From NCBI GenBank assembly GCA_964473285.1, contig CAYYOI010000066.1, positions 1 through 6,849 on the forward strand: DNA of 6,849 bases, read 5' to 3'. Source of the stretch: JBNJGT01 sp964473285 (GTDB taxonomy: Archaea > Nanobdellota > Nanobdellia > Woesearchaeales > JACJVW01). The position numbers were made by a program, and so were the translations under genes. Position 1 is the first letter of the stretch, and every line of letters starts with the position of its first letter. The notes beneath the pieces were generated by a model that had not been told where the DNA came from, did not search any database, and was given only the letters and a program-made list of their open reading frames with translations. Shown here in pieces: positions 1 through 5,304 of this stretch.

Positions 1-14
1 TTTGCTAACTTTCC

Positions 15-43
15 TTAGGCTGGAAGCCTAAAGCAGATTTTTT
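15..43 (+). terminator. Hairpin plus T-tract, probable end of an upstream transcript
   Basis: A perfect 7-bp inverted repeat (TTAGGCT at 15-21, AGCCTAA at 25-31) closes a 3-nt GGA loop and is followed six bases later by six T residues (38-43). Archaeal termination needs mainly a T-tract, but hairpin plus T is a usual 3'-end signature. The transcript it would end lies outside the window, and only short in-frame tails of 5 or 9 codons reach stops at 16-18 or 29-31, so the upstream gene cannot be identified. It could instead be the 3' part of a small structured RNA. Confidence 0.45.
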
Positions 44-67
44 AGAAAAACTCCACCTAATGATAAG

Positions 68-77
68 GCTTATAAAC
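68..77 (+). promoter_or_regulatory. TATA box for the PD-(D/E)XK nuclease gene
   Basis: The sequence GCTTATAAAC has its TATAAA (71-76) beginning 29 bp before the ATG at 100. Archaeal transcription usually starts about 22-28 bp downstream of the TATA centre, so the mRNA would begin at or within a few bases of the ATG. No Shine-Dalgarno lies in front of the start, which fits a leaderless message. Confidence 0.6.
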
Positions 78-99
78 TCCGGATTTTGCTCTAATCCTG

Positions 100-1278
100 A
101 TGTATTCTCATTCAAGAGTGCAAACCTACAGGACATGTCCACTTAAATACAAGTGGGCATACATTGATAAGATAAAGCCACCTATACCCCAGACTGTTGA
201 AGCTTTCCTGGGTTCTTTAGTACATGATGCATTGGAAAAGCTTTATGCTGATCTTATGTTTGAGAAAGAGAATTCTTTGCAGGATCTGCTTGATTATTAT
301 AATGATCGTTGGAAGAAGGAATGGAAGGATGATATCCTTATCGTGCGAAAGGATTACAACAGCGAGAATTACAGGCAGATGGGAGAGAGGTTCATAACTG
401 ATTATTATAACAAGCACAAGCCTTTCAATCATGACAGGACAATAGCTGTGGAGGAGAGAGTAGTATTTCCTTTGGATAGTGAAGAAAAGTGCTGGATGCA
501 GGGCTACATTGATCGCCTGTCATATGAGGGGGATGGTATCTATGTGGTGCATGACTACAAGACTGCAAAAAACCTTAAATCTGTCGAGGATGCGGAGGAA
601 GACCCGCAACTGGCCCTGTATTCCATGGCTGTGAAAAAGAAATACCAGGATTGCAGGGATGTGAAACTTGTATGGCACATGCTTGCGCATGACAAAGCAG
701 TGGAATCCAAAAGGACTGATGATGAGCTTGAAGAGCTTCGAAAGCAGACCTTAGAACTCATAAAAGAGATTGAGTCAGCTAAACAGTTTCCATCCAGGCA
801 GAGCCCATTATGCCCTTGGTGCAGTTTTAGGCCGATGTGCCCTCATTTCAAGCACATGTTCGAGGCACAAAAGGCATTGACCAATCCTTATCTTCAGGAG
901 GAAGGGCAAACATTGGTGAATAAATACGCTGCCCTGAAACAAAAAGAGCAGGAGATCAAGGATGAGCTTGAAAAGCTGAAAGATGCGATATTCTCCTATG
1001 GTGAAAGGAAGGGTGTTGATGCCCTTTACGGGGATGGGTTAAGGCTGAAACTCTGGTCAAAGGAGTGTGTCAAGCTTCCTGATAAGAAAGATCCTTTGCA
1101 GGTGGAGCTTGTCAAGCTTTTGAAATCGATTGGAAAGTTTGATGATATAGCAGTTGTTGATACGTGGCAGCTGGGAAAAATACTAGAGAACAAGGAATGG
1201 CCTGATGAATTGGTCAGGTTGTTTGATGGTTTCGTGCGAAAAGATACAGTCCGGCGCATCTATATGAGTGATATGTGA
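100..1278 (+). CDS. RecB/Cas4-like PD-(D/E)XK nuclease with Fe-S cysteines and coiled-coil C-terminal extension
   Basis: A 392-residue protein of the PD-(D/E)XK nuclease superfamily, closest in motif pattern to RecB-nuclease/Cas4/AddB-type proteins. Visible motifs: S5-R-V-Q-T-Y-R-T-C13-P, typical of the N-terminus of this group; a GSLVHDALE helix with H42; D138 in GYIDR; D152-Y-K154 (the D-x-K active-site pair); and Q170-L-A-L-Y174. C13 together with C238-x2-C241-x5-C247 matches the four-cysteine 4Fe-4S set of Cas4 and AddB. The family cuts single-stranded DNA or DNA ends, so a repair or end-processing role in the cytoplasm is expected. Residues about 250-392 lie beyond the usual C-terminal cysteine cluster: a charged predicted coiled coil (about 275-302), then a roughly 90-residue segment I do not recognise. 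No cas gene or repeat array is visible, so cas4 is not assigned. The ATG at 100 fits a leaderless start. Family confidence is high; exact role is unknown. Confidence 0.88.
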   Translation: MYSHSRVQTYRTCPLKYKWAYIDKIKPPIPQTVEAFLGSLVHDALEKLYADLMFEKENSLQDLLDYYNDRWKKEWKDDILIVRKDYNSENYRQMGERFITDYYNKHKPFNHDRTIAVEERVVFPLDSEEKCWMQGYIDRLSYEGDGIYVVHDYKTAKNLKSVEDAEEDPQLALYSMAVKKKYQDCRDVKLVWHMLAHDKAVESKRTDDELEELRKQTLELIKEIESAKQFPSRQSPLCPWCSFRPMCPHFKHMFEAQKALTNPYLQEEGQTLVNKYAALKQKEQEIKDELEKLKDAIFSYGERKGVDALYGDGLRLKLWSKECVKLPDKKDPLQVELVKLLKSIGKFDDIAVVDTWQLGKILENKEWPDELVRLFDGFVRKDTVRRIYMSDM

Positions 1279-1293
1279 GGAAACATATTTAAA
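1279..1293 (+). promoter_or_regulatory. BRE/TATA promoter for the MscS channel gene
   Basis: A purine-rich GGAAACA element (1279-1285) precedes TTTAAA (1288-1293). It begins directly after the preceding stop codon (1276-1278). The TTTAAA starts 28 bp before the ATG at 1316 and 34 bp before the ATG at 1322, so transcription should start close to one of these and the message should be leaderless or nearly so. This argues against the in-frame GTG at 1268, which lies upstream of the TATA box. Confidence 0.65.
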
Positions 1294-1315
1294 AGAGTTA
1301 TTCTTTAATACTAAG

Positions 1316-2362
1316 ATGGTCATGGAATATCTCTCACAATTTATTTCTCAGGTCGATCCGGTCGCTCTTTTGTACCAATACGCAATTGCAATAGCAGTTT
1401 TCTTTGGTGTTTATTCAGGATTATTCTTGTTCAAGCAAGTCCTCATGCACAGGTTCACACCCAAGAGGTTTGGATTCCAGCTTCTAAGGGCGTTTGTAGG
1501 CAAATTCGGGATGTTATTCTATCTGGTTGCTGCTTTGTATTCAGCTTCCTTATTCGTTTCATTACCGGCAATTGTAAAACGAATAATCTTGTATGTGGTG
1601 CTTACTGTTGGTATCATCTATATATCACGCGGTTTTTTTGCTGTTGTTGATGCTTTCATAAGACGCAAGCTTGAGAATAAGGAAGATATAGAAAATATTG
1701 GAAGCCTTGTCAATATCATAGGTGTTGTTGTAAAGGTGGTATTTGCTCTTATAGCTGTCCTTGTATTTCTTGCGACTTTTGGTGTCAATGTCACAAGCCT
1801 TGTAGCAGGACTTGGTGTAGGTGGGATTGCTATCGCCTTTGCATTGCAGAATGTCCTTGAGGATATTTTCAGTTCACTTTCCATATATCTTGATAAGCCA
1901 TTCAAGGAAGGGGATTTTGTCATACTCGGGACAGACAAGGGAACAATACAGAGTATTGGGATCAAATCCACACGAATCAAAGCCCTTGAGGGGCATGAGC
2001 TTGTGGTAAGCAACAGGGAGCTGACTACTGTCAGGGTGAATAATTATACTCCTATGGATAGGCGCAGGATTGTTTTTGGTTTCGGGGTATTATATGATAC
2101 GCCTAAGACTAAGCTCAATAAGATCCCTAAGATCGTACAAAAAATAATCGACGGGATGGAAGGCGCTACATTTGATAGGGCACATTTCAAGGAATTCGGG
2201 GATTTCAGCCTTAATTTTGAGGTTGTCTATTACGTTGAAAAGCCTGAGTATGTTGCTTACATGGATGCGCAGCAGGAGATAAATCTTGCGCTGGTATCGG
2301 CTTTCAAGAAGGAAGGAATAGGGTTTGCTTATCCGACGCAGACAATTTTTCTGAAGAAGTAG
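1316..2362 (+). CDS. MscS-family mechanosensitive ion channel
   Basis: A membrane channel of the small-conductance mechanosensitive (MscS) family, which opens under membrane tension to release solutes during hypo-osmotic shock. From the ATG at 1316 it has 348 residues. Hydrophobic segments lie at about 17-39, 61-83, 87-111 and 131-155, followed by the pore-lining helix at about 159-188 with the glycine/alanine-rich signature G165-LGVGGIAIAFALQN179. After it comes the family-typical KPFKEGD turn (about 194-200) leading into the cytoplasmic beta domain and the C-terminal alpha/beta domain. The five predicted helices are two more than in E. coli MscS and are common in longer archaeal and bacterial members. 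The start was chosen from the TATA spacing; ATG 1322 is nearly as good. It has its own promoter 10 nt after the nuclease stop, so it need not be co-regulated with its neighbours. It appears intact. Confidence 0.93.
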   Translation: MVMEYLSQFISQVDPVALLYQYAIAIAVFFGVYSGLFLFKQVLMHRFTPKRFGFQLLRAFVGKFGMLFYLVAALYSASLFVSLPAIVKRIILYVVLTVGIIYISRGFFAVVDAFIRRKLENKEDIENIGSLVNIIGVVVKVVFALIAVLVFLATFGVNVTSLVAGLGVGGIAIAFALQNVLEDIFSSLSIYLDKPFKEGDFVILGTDKGTIQSIGIKSTRIKALEGHELVVSNRELTTVRVNNYTPMDRRRIVFGFGVLYDTPKTKLNKIPKIVQKIIDGMEGATFDRAHFKEFGDFSLNFEVVYYVEKPEYVAYMDAQQEINLALVSAFKKEGIGFAYPTQTIFLKK

Positions 2363-2364
2363 GA

Positions 2365-2378
2365 AAGCTTTTTAAATA
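2365..2378 (+). promoter_or_regulatory. TATA promoter of the rps15-recJ operon
   Basis: AGCTT leads into TTTAAATA (2371-2378), nine bases after the MscS stop codon, with a short purine run (GGAAAG, 2362-2367) as a candidate BRE. The predicted transcription start is about 2396-2402, leaving roughly 41-47 nt of 5' leader before the ATG at 2443. This differs from the leaderless arrangement at most other genes here. Confidence 0.65.
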
Positions 2379-2403
2379 CAGTATTGTTCCTGGCATATAA
2401 GAG

Positions 2404-2435
2404 CTAGGCCGGTACAGGCTTGCCTAGACTGGAGG
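2404..2435 (+). promoter_or_regulatory. rps15 5' leader hairpin and strong Shine-Dalgarno
   Basis: A perfect 6-bp inverted repeat (CTAGGC 2404-2409, GCCTAG 2422-2427) encloses a 12-nt loop right at the predicted 5' end of the mRNA. GGAGG (2431-2435) follows three bases later, and seven bases separate it from the ATG at 2443. GGAGG matches the anti-Shine-Dalgarno of archaeal 16S rRNA and is the strongest ribosome binding site in the window. The hairpin so close to it could modulate translation of rps15; this is inference. Confidence 0.5.
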
Positions 2436-2442
2436 AAATAAA

Positions 2443-2895
2443 ATGGCACGAATGCATTCACGTGATAAGGGACAATCAGGTTCCAAGAAACCAGCAAATC
2501 TTGACAAACCTTCCTGGGTCCGGTATAAGGACAAGGAAATCGAGATGATCATAACCAAGCTTGCAAAAGAAGGCAAGTCAATGTCTGAGATTGGTATTAT
2601 CATGCGGGATCGATATGGTATCCCTTCAATCCAGCAGGTGACAGGCAAGAAGCTTGAGAAAATTCTACAGGAAAAGAATCTTAACCCGGAACTGCCAGAG
2701 GATCTGCTGAATCTTCTGAGAAGGGTCAATCAGATCCGGAAGCACAGGGAGACAAACAGGCAGGACATGACAGCAAAACGTGGGCTGATGCTTACTGAAT
2801 CGAAGATTCTGAGGCTTATAAAGTATTACAAGAAGGTCGGGAAACTACCAGCAGACTGGAAGTATGATCCTAAGAACCTGAGCATGTATGTCTGA
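2443..2895 (+). CDS. rps15: 30S ribosomal protein S15 (uS15), archaeal type
   Basis: A 150-residue uS15, a primary-binding small-subunit protein that contacts helix 22 and the three-way junction of the 16S rRNA central domain. The N-terminus MARMHSRDKGQSGSKKP and the following PSWV segment are hallmarks of archaeal/eukaryotic S15 (eukaryotic S13), which carry an N-terminal extension absent from bacterial S15 (about 89 residues). The S15 core lies at about 85-150, including the LLRRVNQIRKHRETN and RLIKYYKK stretches. Length is normal for archaea. The start is fixed by GGAGG seven bases upstream. The stop TGA overlaps the ATG of the RecJ-like gene by one base, so the two are almost certainly co-transcribed and probably translationally coupled. 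S15 next to a RecJ-like gene is a known archaeal arrangement. Confidence 0.98.
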   Translation: MARMHSRDKGQSGSKKPANLDKPSWVRYKDKEIEMIITKLAKEGKSMSEIGIIMRDRYGIPSIQQVTGKKLEKILQEKNLNPELPEDLLNLLRRVNQIRKHRETNRQDMTAKRGLMLTESKILRLIKYYKKVGKLPADWKYDPKNLSMYV

Positions 2896-4259
2896 TGGAA
2901 TTTGACAGTCATGTGCGTGCGGTAGCGCAAAAGATCCGCGAGATCCCGGATGGTGAGACTGTCCGGGTCATATCACATTTTGATTGTGATGGGATATGTG
3001 CAGCGGCGATCTTTGTCCAGACCCTTATTCGGTCTGACCGCCCTTTTTCCCTTTCTTTTGTTCCGCATCTAGATGAGGATTATATCAGGGAACTGGCATG
3101 CGAGGATTATAATTACTATTTTTTTCTTGACCTTGGATCCGGGATACTTGACTTGTTTGATATTCTTGAAAAGACTGTTTTTGTGATAGATCATCATGAG
3201 ATATCCGGCTCAGGCAAGGTGATACACCTGAATCCTCATCTTGTGGGGGTCGACGGCTCAAAGGAGATTTCAGGTTCAGGTGTGGTGTATTTTCTTGCAA
3301 ATGAGCTTGATCCATTGCTTGAGATGGCTCATATTGCGCTCATTGGTGCAATCGGCGATTCCCAGGAGCAGTTCGGGTTCACAGGACTTAATGAAGAGAT
3401 ATTCAAGTGGGCGGTAAAAGAAGGTGGAGTGCGTCGAAGGAAGGGCCTACGGATATTTGGGAACTATACCAAACCTTTGCATAAGGTGCTTCAGCATTCG
3501 GTGGATCCTTATATCCCTGGAGTTTCAAAATCTGAGAGGGGAGCTATCAATTTCTTGAACTCCCTCAAGATTCCTATCAGAAAAGGGGGAAGATTCTTTT
3601 TTTATGATGATTTGTCCAGTACACAGGAGAAGAAGCTGATAGAGGCTGTAATTGAAAGAAGGAGCAATGAAAAGAATCCTGCTGATGTTTATGGTTATAC
3701 TTATGTAAATCCAGGAGAGACGATTCCTGTGCTGCAGGATCTTCGGGAGTTTTCTACTGTGATGAATGCATGCGGAAGGCTGATGCAGGCATCTGTTGGT
3801 TATGGTGCCTGCCTTGGATCAAAGTACGCGAAAAAGAGGGCAGTCTCTATACATCAGGAATATAAGCGAAAAATTTCAGAGGCAATGGCATGGTTCGAGG
3901 AGGATTCAGGAATAATATCTGAGAGAGGGTATGTCATAGCTAATGCAAAGGAGAAGATAATATCAACACTTATAGGAACAGTAGCATCCATAATATCTTA
4001 TTCTGCAGATTATCCAAAGAACACATTCATAATGACTCTTGCAAGGTGTCCGAATGGACGCCAGACAAAGATCTCTTTGCGCCAGACTCCTTATTCACAG
4101 TTTGATTTGAGTAATGTGATATCTGAGATCGTTAATGAAGGCGTTTCTGGAGGACATAGGATGGCTGCTGGTGCATTGATACCTGTCTCCGAGGAATCCC
4201 AGGTCATAGAGCAGGCCAAGCGCGTGTTTGAAAAGTATTCTCTGGAAGAAAGCCTATAG
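2895..4259 (+). CDS. Archaeal RecJ/GAN-like DHH-family nuclease
   Basis: A 454-residue DHH/DHHA1 phosphoesterase of the archaeal RecJ-like group, which includes the GINS-associated nuclease GAN. The catalytic motifs are all present: H28-F-D30-C-D32-G (motif I), D79 in FLDLGSG (II), D99-H100-H101 (III) and D155 in GAIGDSQ (IV). The C-terminal DHHA1 domain carries the GGH substrate-binding motif (419-421). The metal ligands are intact, so a Mn2+-dependent exonuclease acting on single-stranded DNA or RNA is predicted, and the protein is not one of the inactivated Cdc45-like members. Length is typical. The ATG at 2895 overlaps the S15 stop (TGATG) and has no clear Shine-Dalgarno, so translation probably depends on ribosomes finishing S15. 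Whether it is GAN itself or another archaeal RecJ paralogue cannot be settled here. A role in replication or Okazaki-fragment processing is inferred from the family. Confidence 0.93.
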   Translation: MEFDSHVRAVAQKIREIPDGETVRVISHFDCDGICAAAIFVQTLIRSDRPFSLSFVPHLDEDYIRELACEDYNYYFFLDLGSGILDLFDILEKTVFVIDHHEISGSGKVIHLNPHLVGVDGSKEISGSGVVYFLANELDPLLEMAHIALIGAIGDSQEQFGFTGLNEEIFKWAVKEGGVRRRKGLRIFGNYTKPLHKVLQHSVDPYIPGVSKSERGAINFLNSLKIPIRKGGRFFFYDDLSSTQEKKLIEAVIERRSNEKNPADVYGYTYVNPGETIPVLQDLREFSTVMNACGRLMQASVGYGACLGSKYAKKRAVSIHQEYKRKISEAMAWFEEDSGIISERGYVIANAKEKIISTLIGTVASIISYSADYPKNTFIMTLARCPNGRQTKISLRQTPYSQFDLSNVISEIVNEGVSGGHRMAAGALIPVSEESQVIEQAKRVFEKYSLEESL

Positions 4260-4260
4260 A

Positions 4261-4277
4261 TTTAAATAGTAACTATT
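4261..4277 (+). promoter_or_regulatory. TATA box overlapped by a palindrome, directly after the RecJ-like stop
   Basis: TTTAAATA (4261-4268) begins two bases after the RecJ-like stop codon and matches the TATA boxes of rps15 and the minus-strand gene. A perfect 6-bp palindrome with a one-base centre (AATAGT-A-ACTATT, 4265-4277) covers its 3' half and could be an operator for a dimeric repressor. Predicted transcription start is about 4286-4291. No long gene starts there; the products would be the micro-ORF and stem-loop that follow, or a long leader for the AAA+ operon. Confidence 0.45.
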
Positions 4278-4288
4278 ACTCCCAGTCT

Positions 4289-4339
4289 ATGAGGAGAGGT
4301 GTTTTTTATTCTTCAGTAGGGTCTTATTGTATCCACTGA
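4289..4339 (+). CDS. Possible leaderless 16-residue micro-ORF (leader peptide candidate)
   Basis: ATG at 4289 lies 28 bp after the first base of TTTAAATA at 4261, the same spacing as for the MscS gene, and opens a 16-codon frame ending with TGA at 4337-4339 (MRRGVFYSSVGSYCIH). Its second half lies inside the 4302-4350 stem-loop. A frame this short is expected often by chance; only its position relative to the TATA box and hairpin makes it notable. No function is recognised. It may be an untranslated RNA. Confidence 0.2.
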   Translation: MRRGVFYSSVGSYCIH

Positions 4340-4350
4340 AGAATAGAAAA
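4302..4350 (+). ncRNA. Long intergenic stem-loop upstream of the AAA+ pair
   Basis: The arms 4307-4317 and 4335-4345 are perfectly complementary (11 bp, TATTCTTCAGT with ACTGAAGAATA). As RNA the stem extends outward by a U-G pair and four U-A pairs (4302-4306 with 4346-4350). It extends inward past one bulged A (4318) by two G-C pairs and a G-U pair, leaving a 10-nt loop (4322-4331). No U-tract follows on the plus strand, so it is not a classic terminator for the RecJ-like operon. Alternatives are a small RNA made from the 4261 promoter, a processed mRNA 3' end, or a regulatory leader of the AAA+ operon. Confidence 0.45.
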
Positions 4351-4351
4351 T

Positions 4352-4401
4352 AATATAAACAAAAGGACTATTAGATTTTCAATATTAATTTATAAAAGGT
4401 G
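4352..4401 (+). promoter_or_regulatory. Candidate promoter elements and Shine-Dalgarno of the AAA+ pair
   Basis: This AT-rich stretch offers several TATA-like elements. AATATAAA (4353-4359 region) would start transcription near 4380 and give a leader of about 27 nt. AATATTAA (4381-4388) would start it near the ATG at 4407. TTTATAAAA (4389-4397) is too close to the ATG to serve this gene. AGGTG (4397-4401), five bases before ATG 4407, matches the archaeal anti-Shine-Dalgarno and favours a leadered message. I cannot choose the true TATA from sequence alone. Confidence 0.4.
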
Positions 4402-4406
4402 TGCTT

Positions 4407-5303
4407 ATGAAATGGTATCAAGAACTTGGATTCAAGAACAATCCTCTGGAAAGTAATCCTCTTAAGAGCAATGAAGAACCTTATGGGTATGAGGAAGAGG
4501 TCGAAAAGCTTCTCTATCATGTTGAAGCTGGCAATGCAGTCCTGATAGAAGGGCCTGAAGGCTCAGGAAAGACACTACTTCTTGGACAGGTGATAAATGG
4601 TTTCGGAGGAAAAGGCAAGATAATATATCTTGACGGAAACAAGGTGAATCGAAGGATTGATATCTCAAACCTTCTTATCGGTAACCAGGGTTTTTTCAGA
4701 AGATTCCTTAAGCAGCGGCCAAAAGGCATGATACTGCTTCTTGATAATGCTGTCGCTTTGCCAAGGAAAAGCTATGAATTGCTGCAATACTATTTTGATC
4801 AGGATTATATCAAATCAATCGTTATAACAACGACAGATCACAAGAAGCTGGAGCTTCCAGGAAGCCTTAAGGACAGGGTAGGTAAGCGGATCTTCAAGAC
4901 CAGATCACTATCCATGGATGAGGCAGTAGAGCTTGTGCTTGACAGGCTGAACCAGGACCTGATCTCAAAGGATAACTTGGAAAAGCTGTTCATCCTTTCA
5001 GACAAGAACATGAAGAAGTTTCTTGTAAACTGCGAGACTGTGCTCAAGTACATGGTGGACAATGATCTTGAAGAGATTGATTTCAAGACAATAAGCAAGG
5101 TTGCCGGAAATGATAAGGGAGATGAAGATGAAGAAGATGTCTTTATCTGTACAGAATGCGGTGAGGAGCTTGTCAAAGTAGGTGAGCATTATAGATGCAA
5201 GAACTGCGACATGTATTGTCCTGTCTGTGGAGTGCTTATTGAGGAAGAAGATTATGAATGCCCAAACTGTGGTGTACAGTTTGAAGATGAAGAGGATGAG
5301 TAA
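4407..5303 (+). CDS. AAA+ ATPase with D-N Walker B and C-terminal double zinc ribbon
   Basis: A 298-residue P-loop ATPase of the AAA+ class, resembling ExeA/Orc-like ATPases; no specific family recognised. The N-terminal MKWYQELGFKNNP matches the start of the downstream paralogue and supports ATG 4407 over the in-frame GTG at 4401. Walker A is G49-PEGSGKT56 and Walker B is ILLLDN (D113-N114). The catalytic glutamate normally next to the aspartate is an asparagine, so ATP may be bound but poorly hydrolysed. Candidate sensor-1 residues are T141-T143 and a possible arginine finger is R157. A helical lid follows (about 168-233), then an acidic linker (235-245). The tail holds eight cysteines in four CxxC knuckles (248/251, 264/267, 271/274, 285/288), enough for two zinc sites, and ends acidic. 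Its stop is one base from the next ATG. The ribbon could bind nucleic acid or a partner protein. The function is unknown. Confidence 0.85.
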   Translation: MKWYQELGFKNNPLESNPLKSNEEPYGYEEEVEKLLYHVEAGNAVLIEGPEGSGKTLLLGQVINGFGGKGKIIYLDGNKVNRRIDISNLLIGNQGFFRRFLKQRPKGMILLLDNAVALPRKSYELLQYYFDQDYIKSIVITTTDHKKLELPGSLKDRVGKRIFKTRSLSMDEAVELVLDRLNQDLISKDNLEKLFILSDKNMKKFLVNCETVLKYMVDNDLEEIDFKTISKVAGNDKGDEDEEDVFICTECGEELVKVGEHYRCKNCDMYCPVCGVLIEEEDYECPNCGVQFEDEEDE

Positions 5304-5304
5304 A

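Noticed and set aside
100..1278. Cas4 and an associated CRISPR locus
   Set aside because: The nuclease has Cas4-like motifs but is much longer than Cas4, and there is no repeat array, cas1 or cas2 in the window.
1268..1315. GTG start at 1268 extending the MscS protein by 16 residues
   Set aside because: The GTG lies upstream of the TATA box at 1288-1293 and inside the end of the nuclease gene; the added residues are translated promoter sequence. ATG 1316 or 1322 fits the promoter.
1618..2013. 131-codon antisense open frame inside the MscS gene
   Set aside because: Opposite a confidently assigned channel core; serine/threonine/arginine-rich composition and no promoter or family resemblance.
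4302..4350. Intrinsic terminator of the RecJ-like operon
   Set aside because: The stem is strong but the T-run lies in its left arm and A-rich sequence follows, the reverse of what plus-strand termination needs. Kept as a structured RNA instead.
4401..4406. GTG at 4401 as start of the first AAA+ gene
   Set aside because: It overlaps the AGGTG Shine-Dalgarno; ATG 4407 gives proper spacing and matches the paralogue's N-terminus.
4838..5176. 112-codon antisense open frame inside the first AAA+ gene
   Set aside because: Serine-rich complement of an acidic, lysine-rich coding region; no start signals.
5182..5304. In-frame extension of the second AAA+ protein upstream to 5182
   Set aside because: It would overlap the zinc-ribbon coding region of the first gene in another frame; the MWYEEYDF start at 5305 matches the paralogue's N-terminus and has a GAGG upstream.
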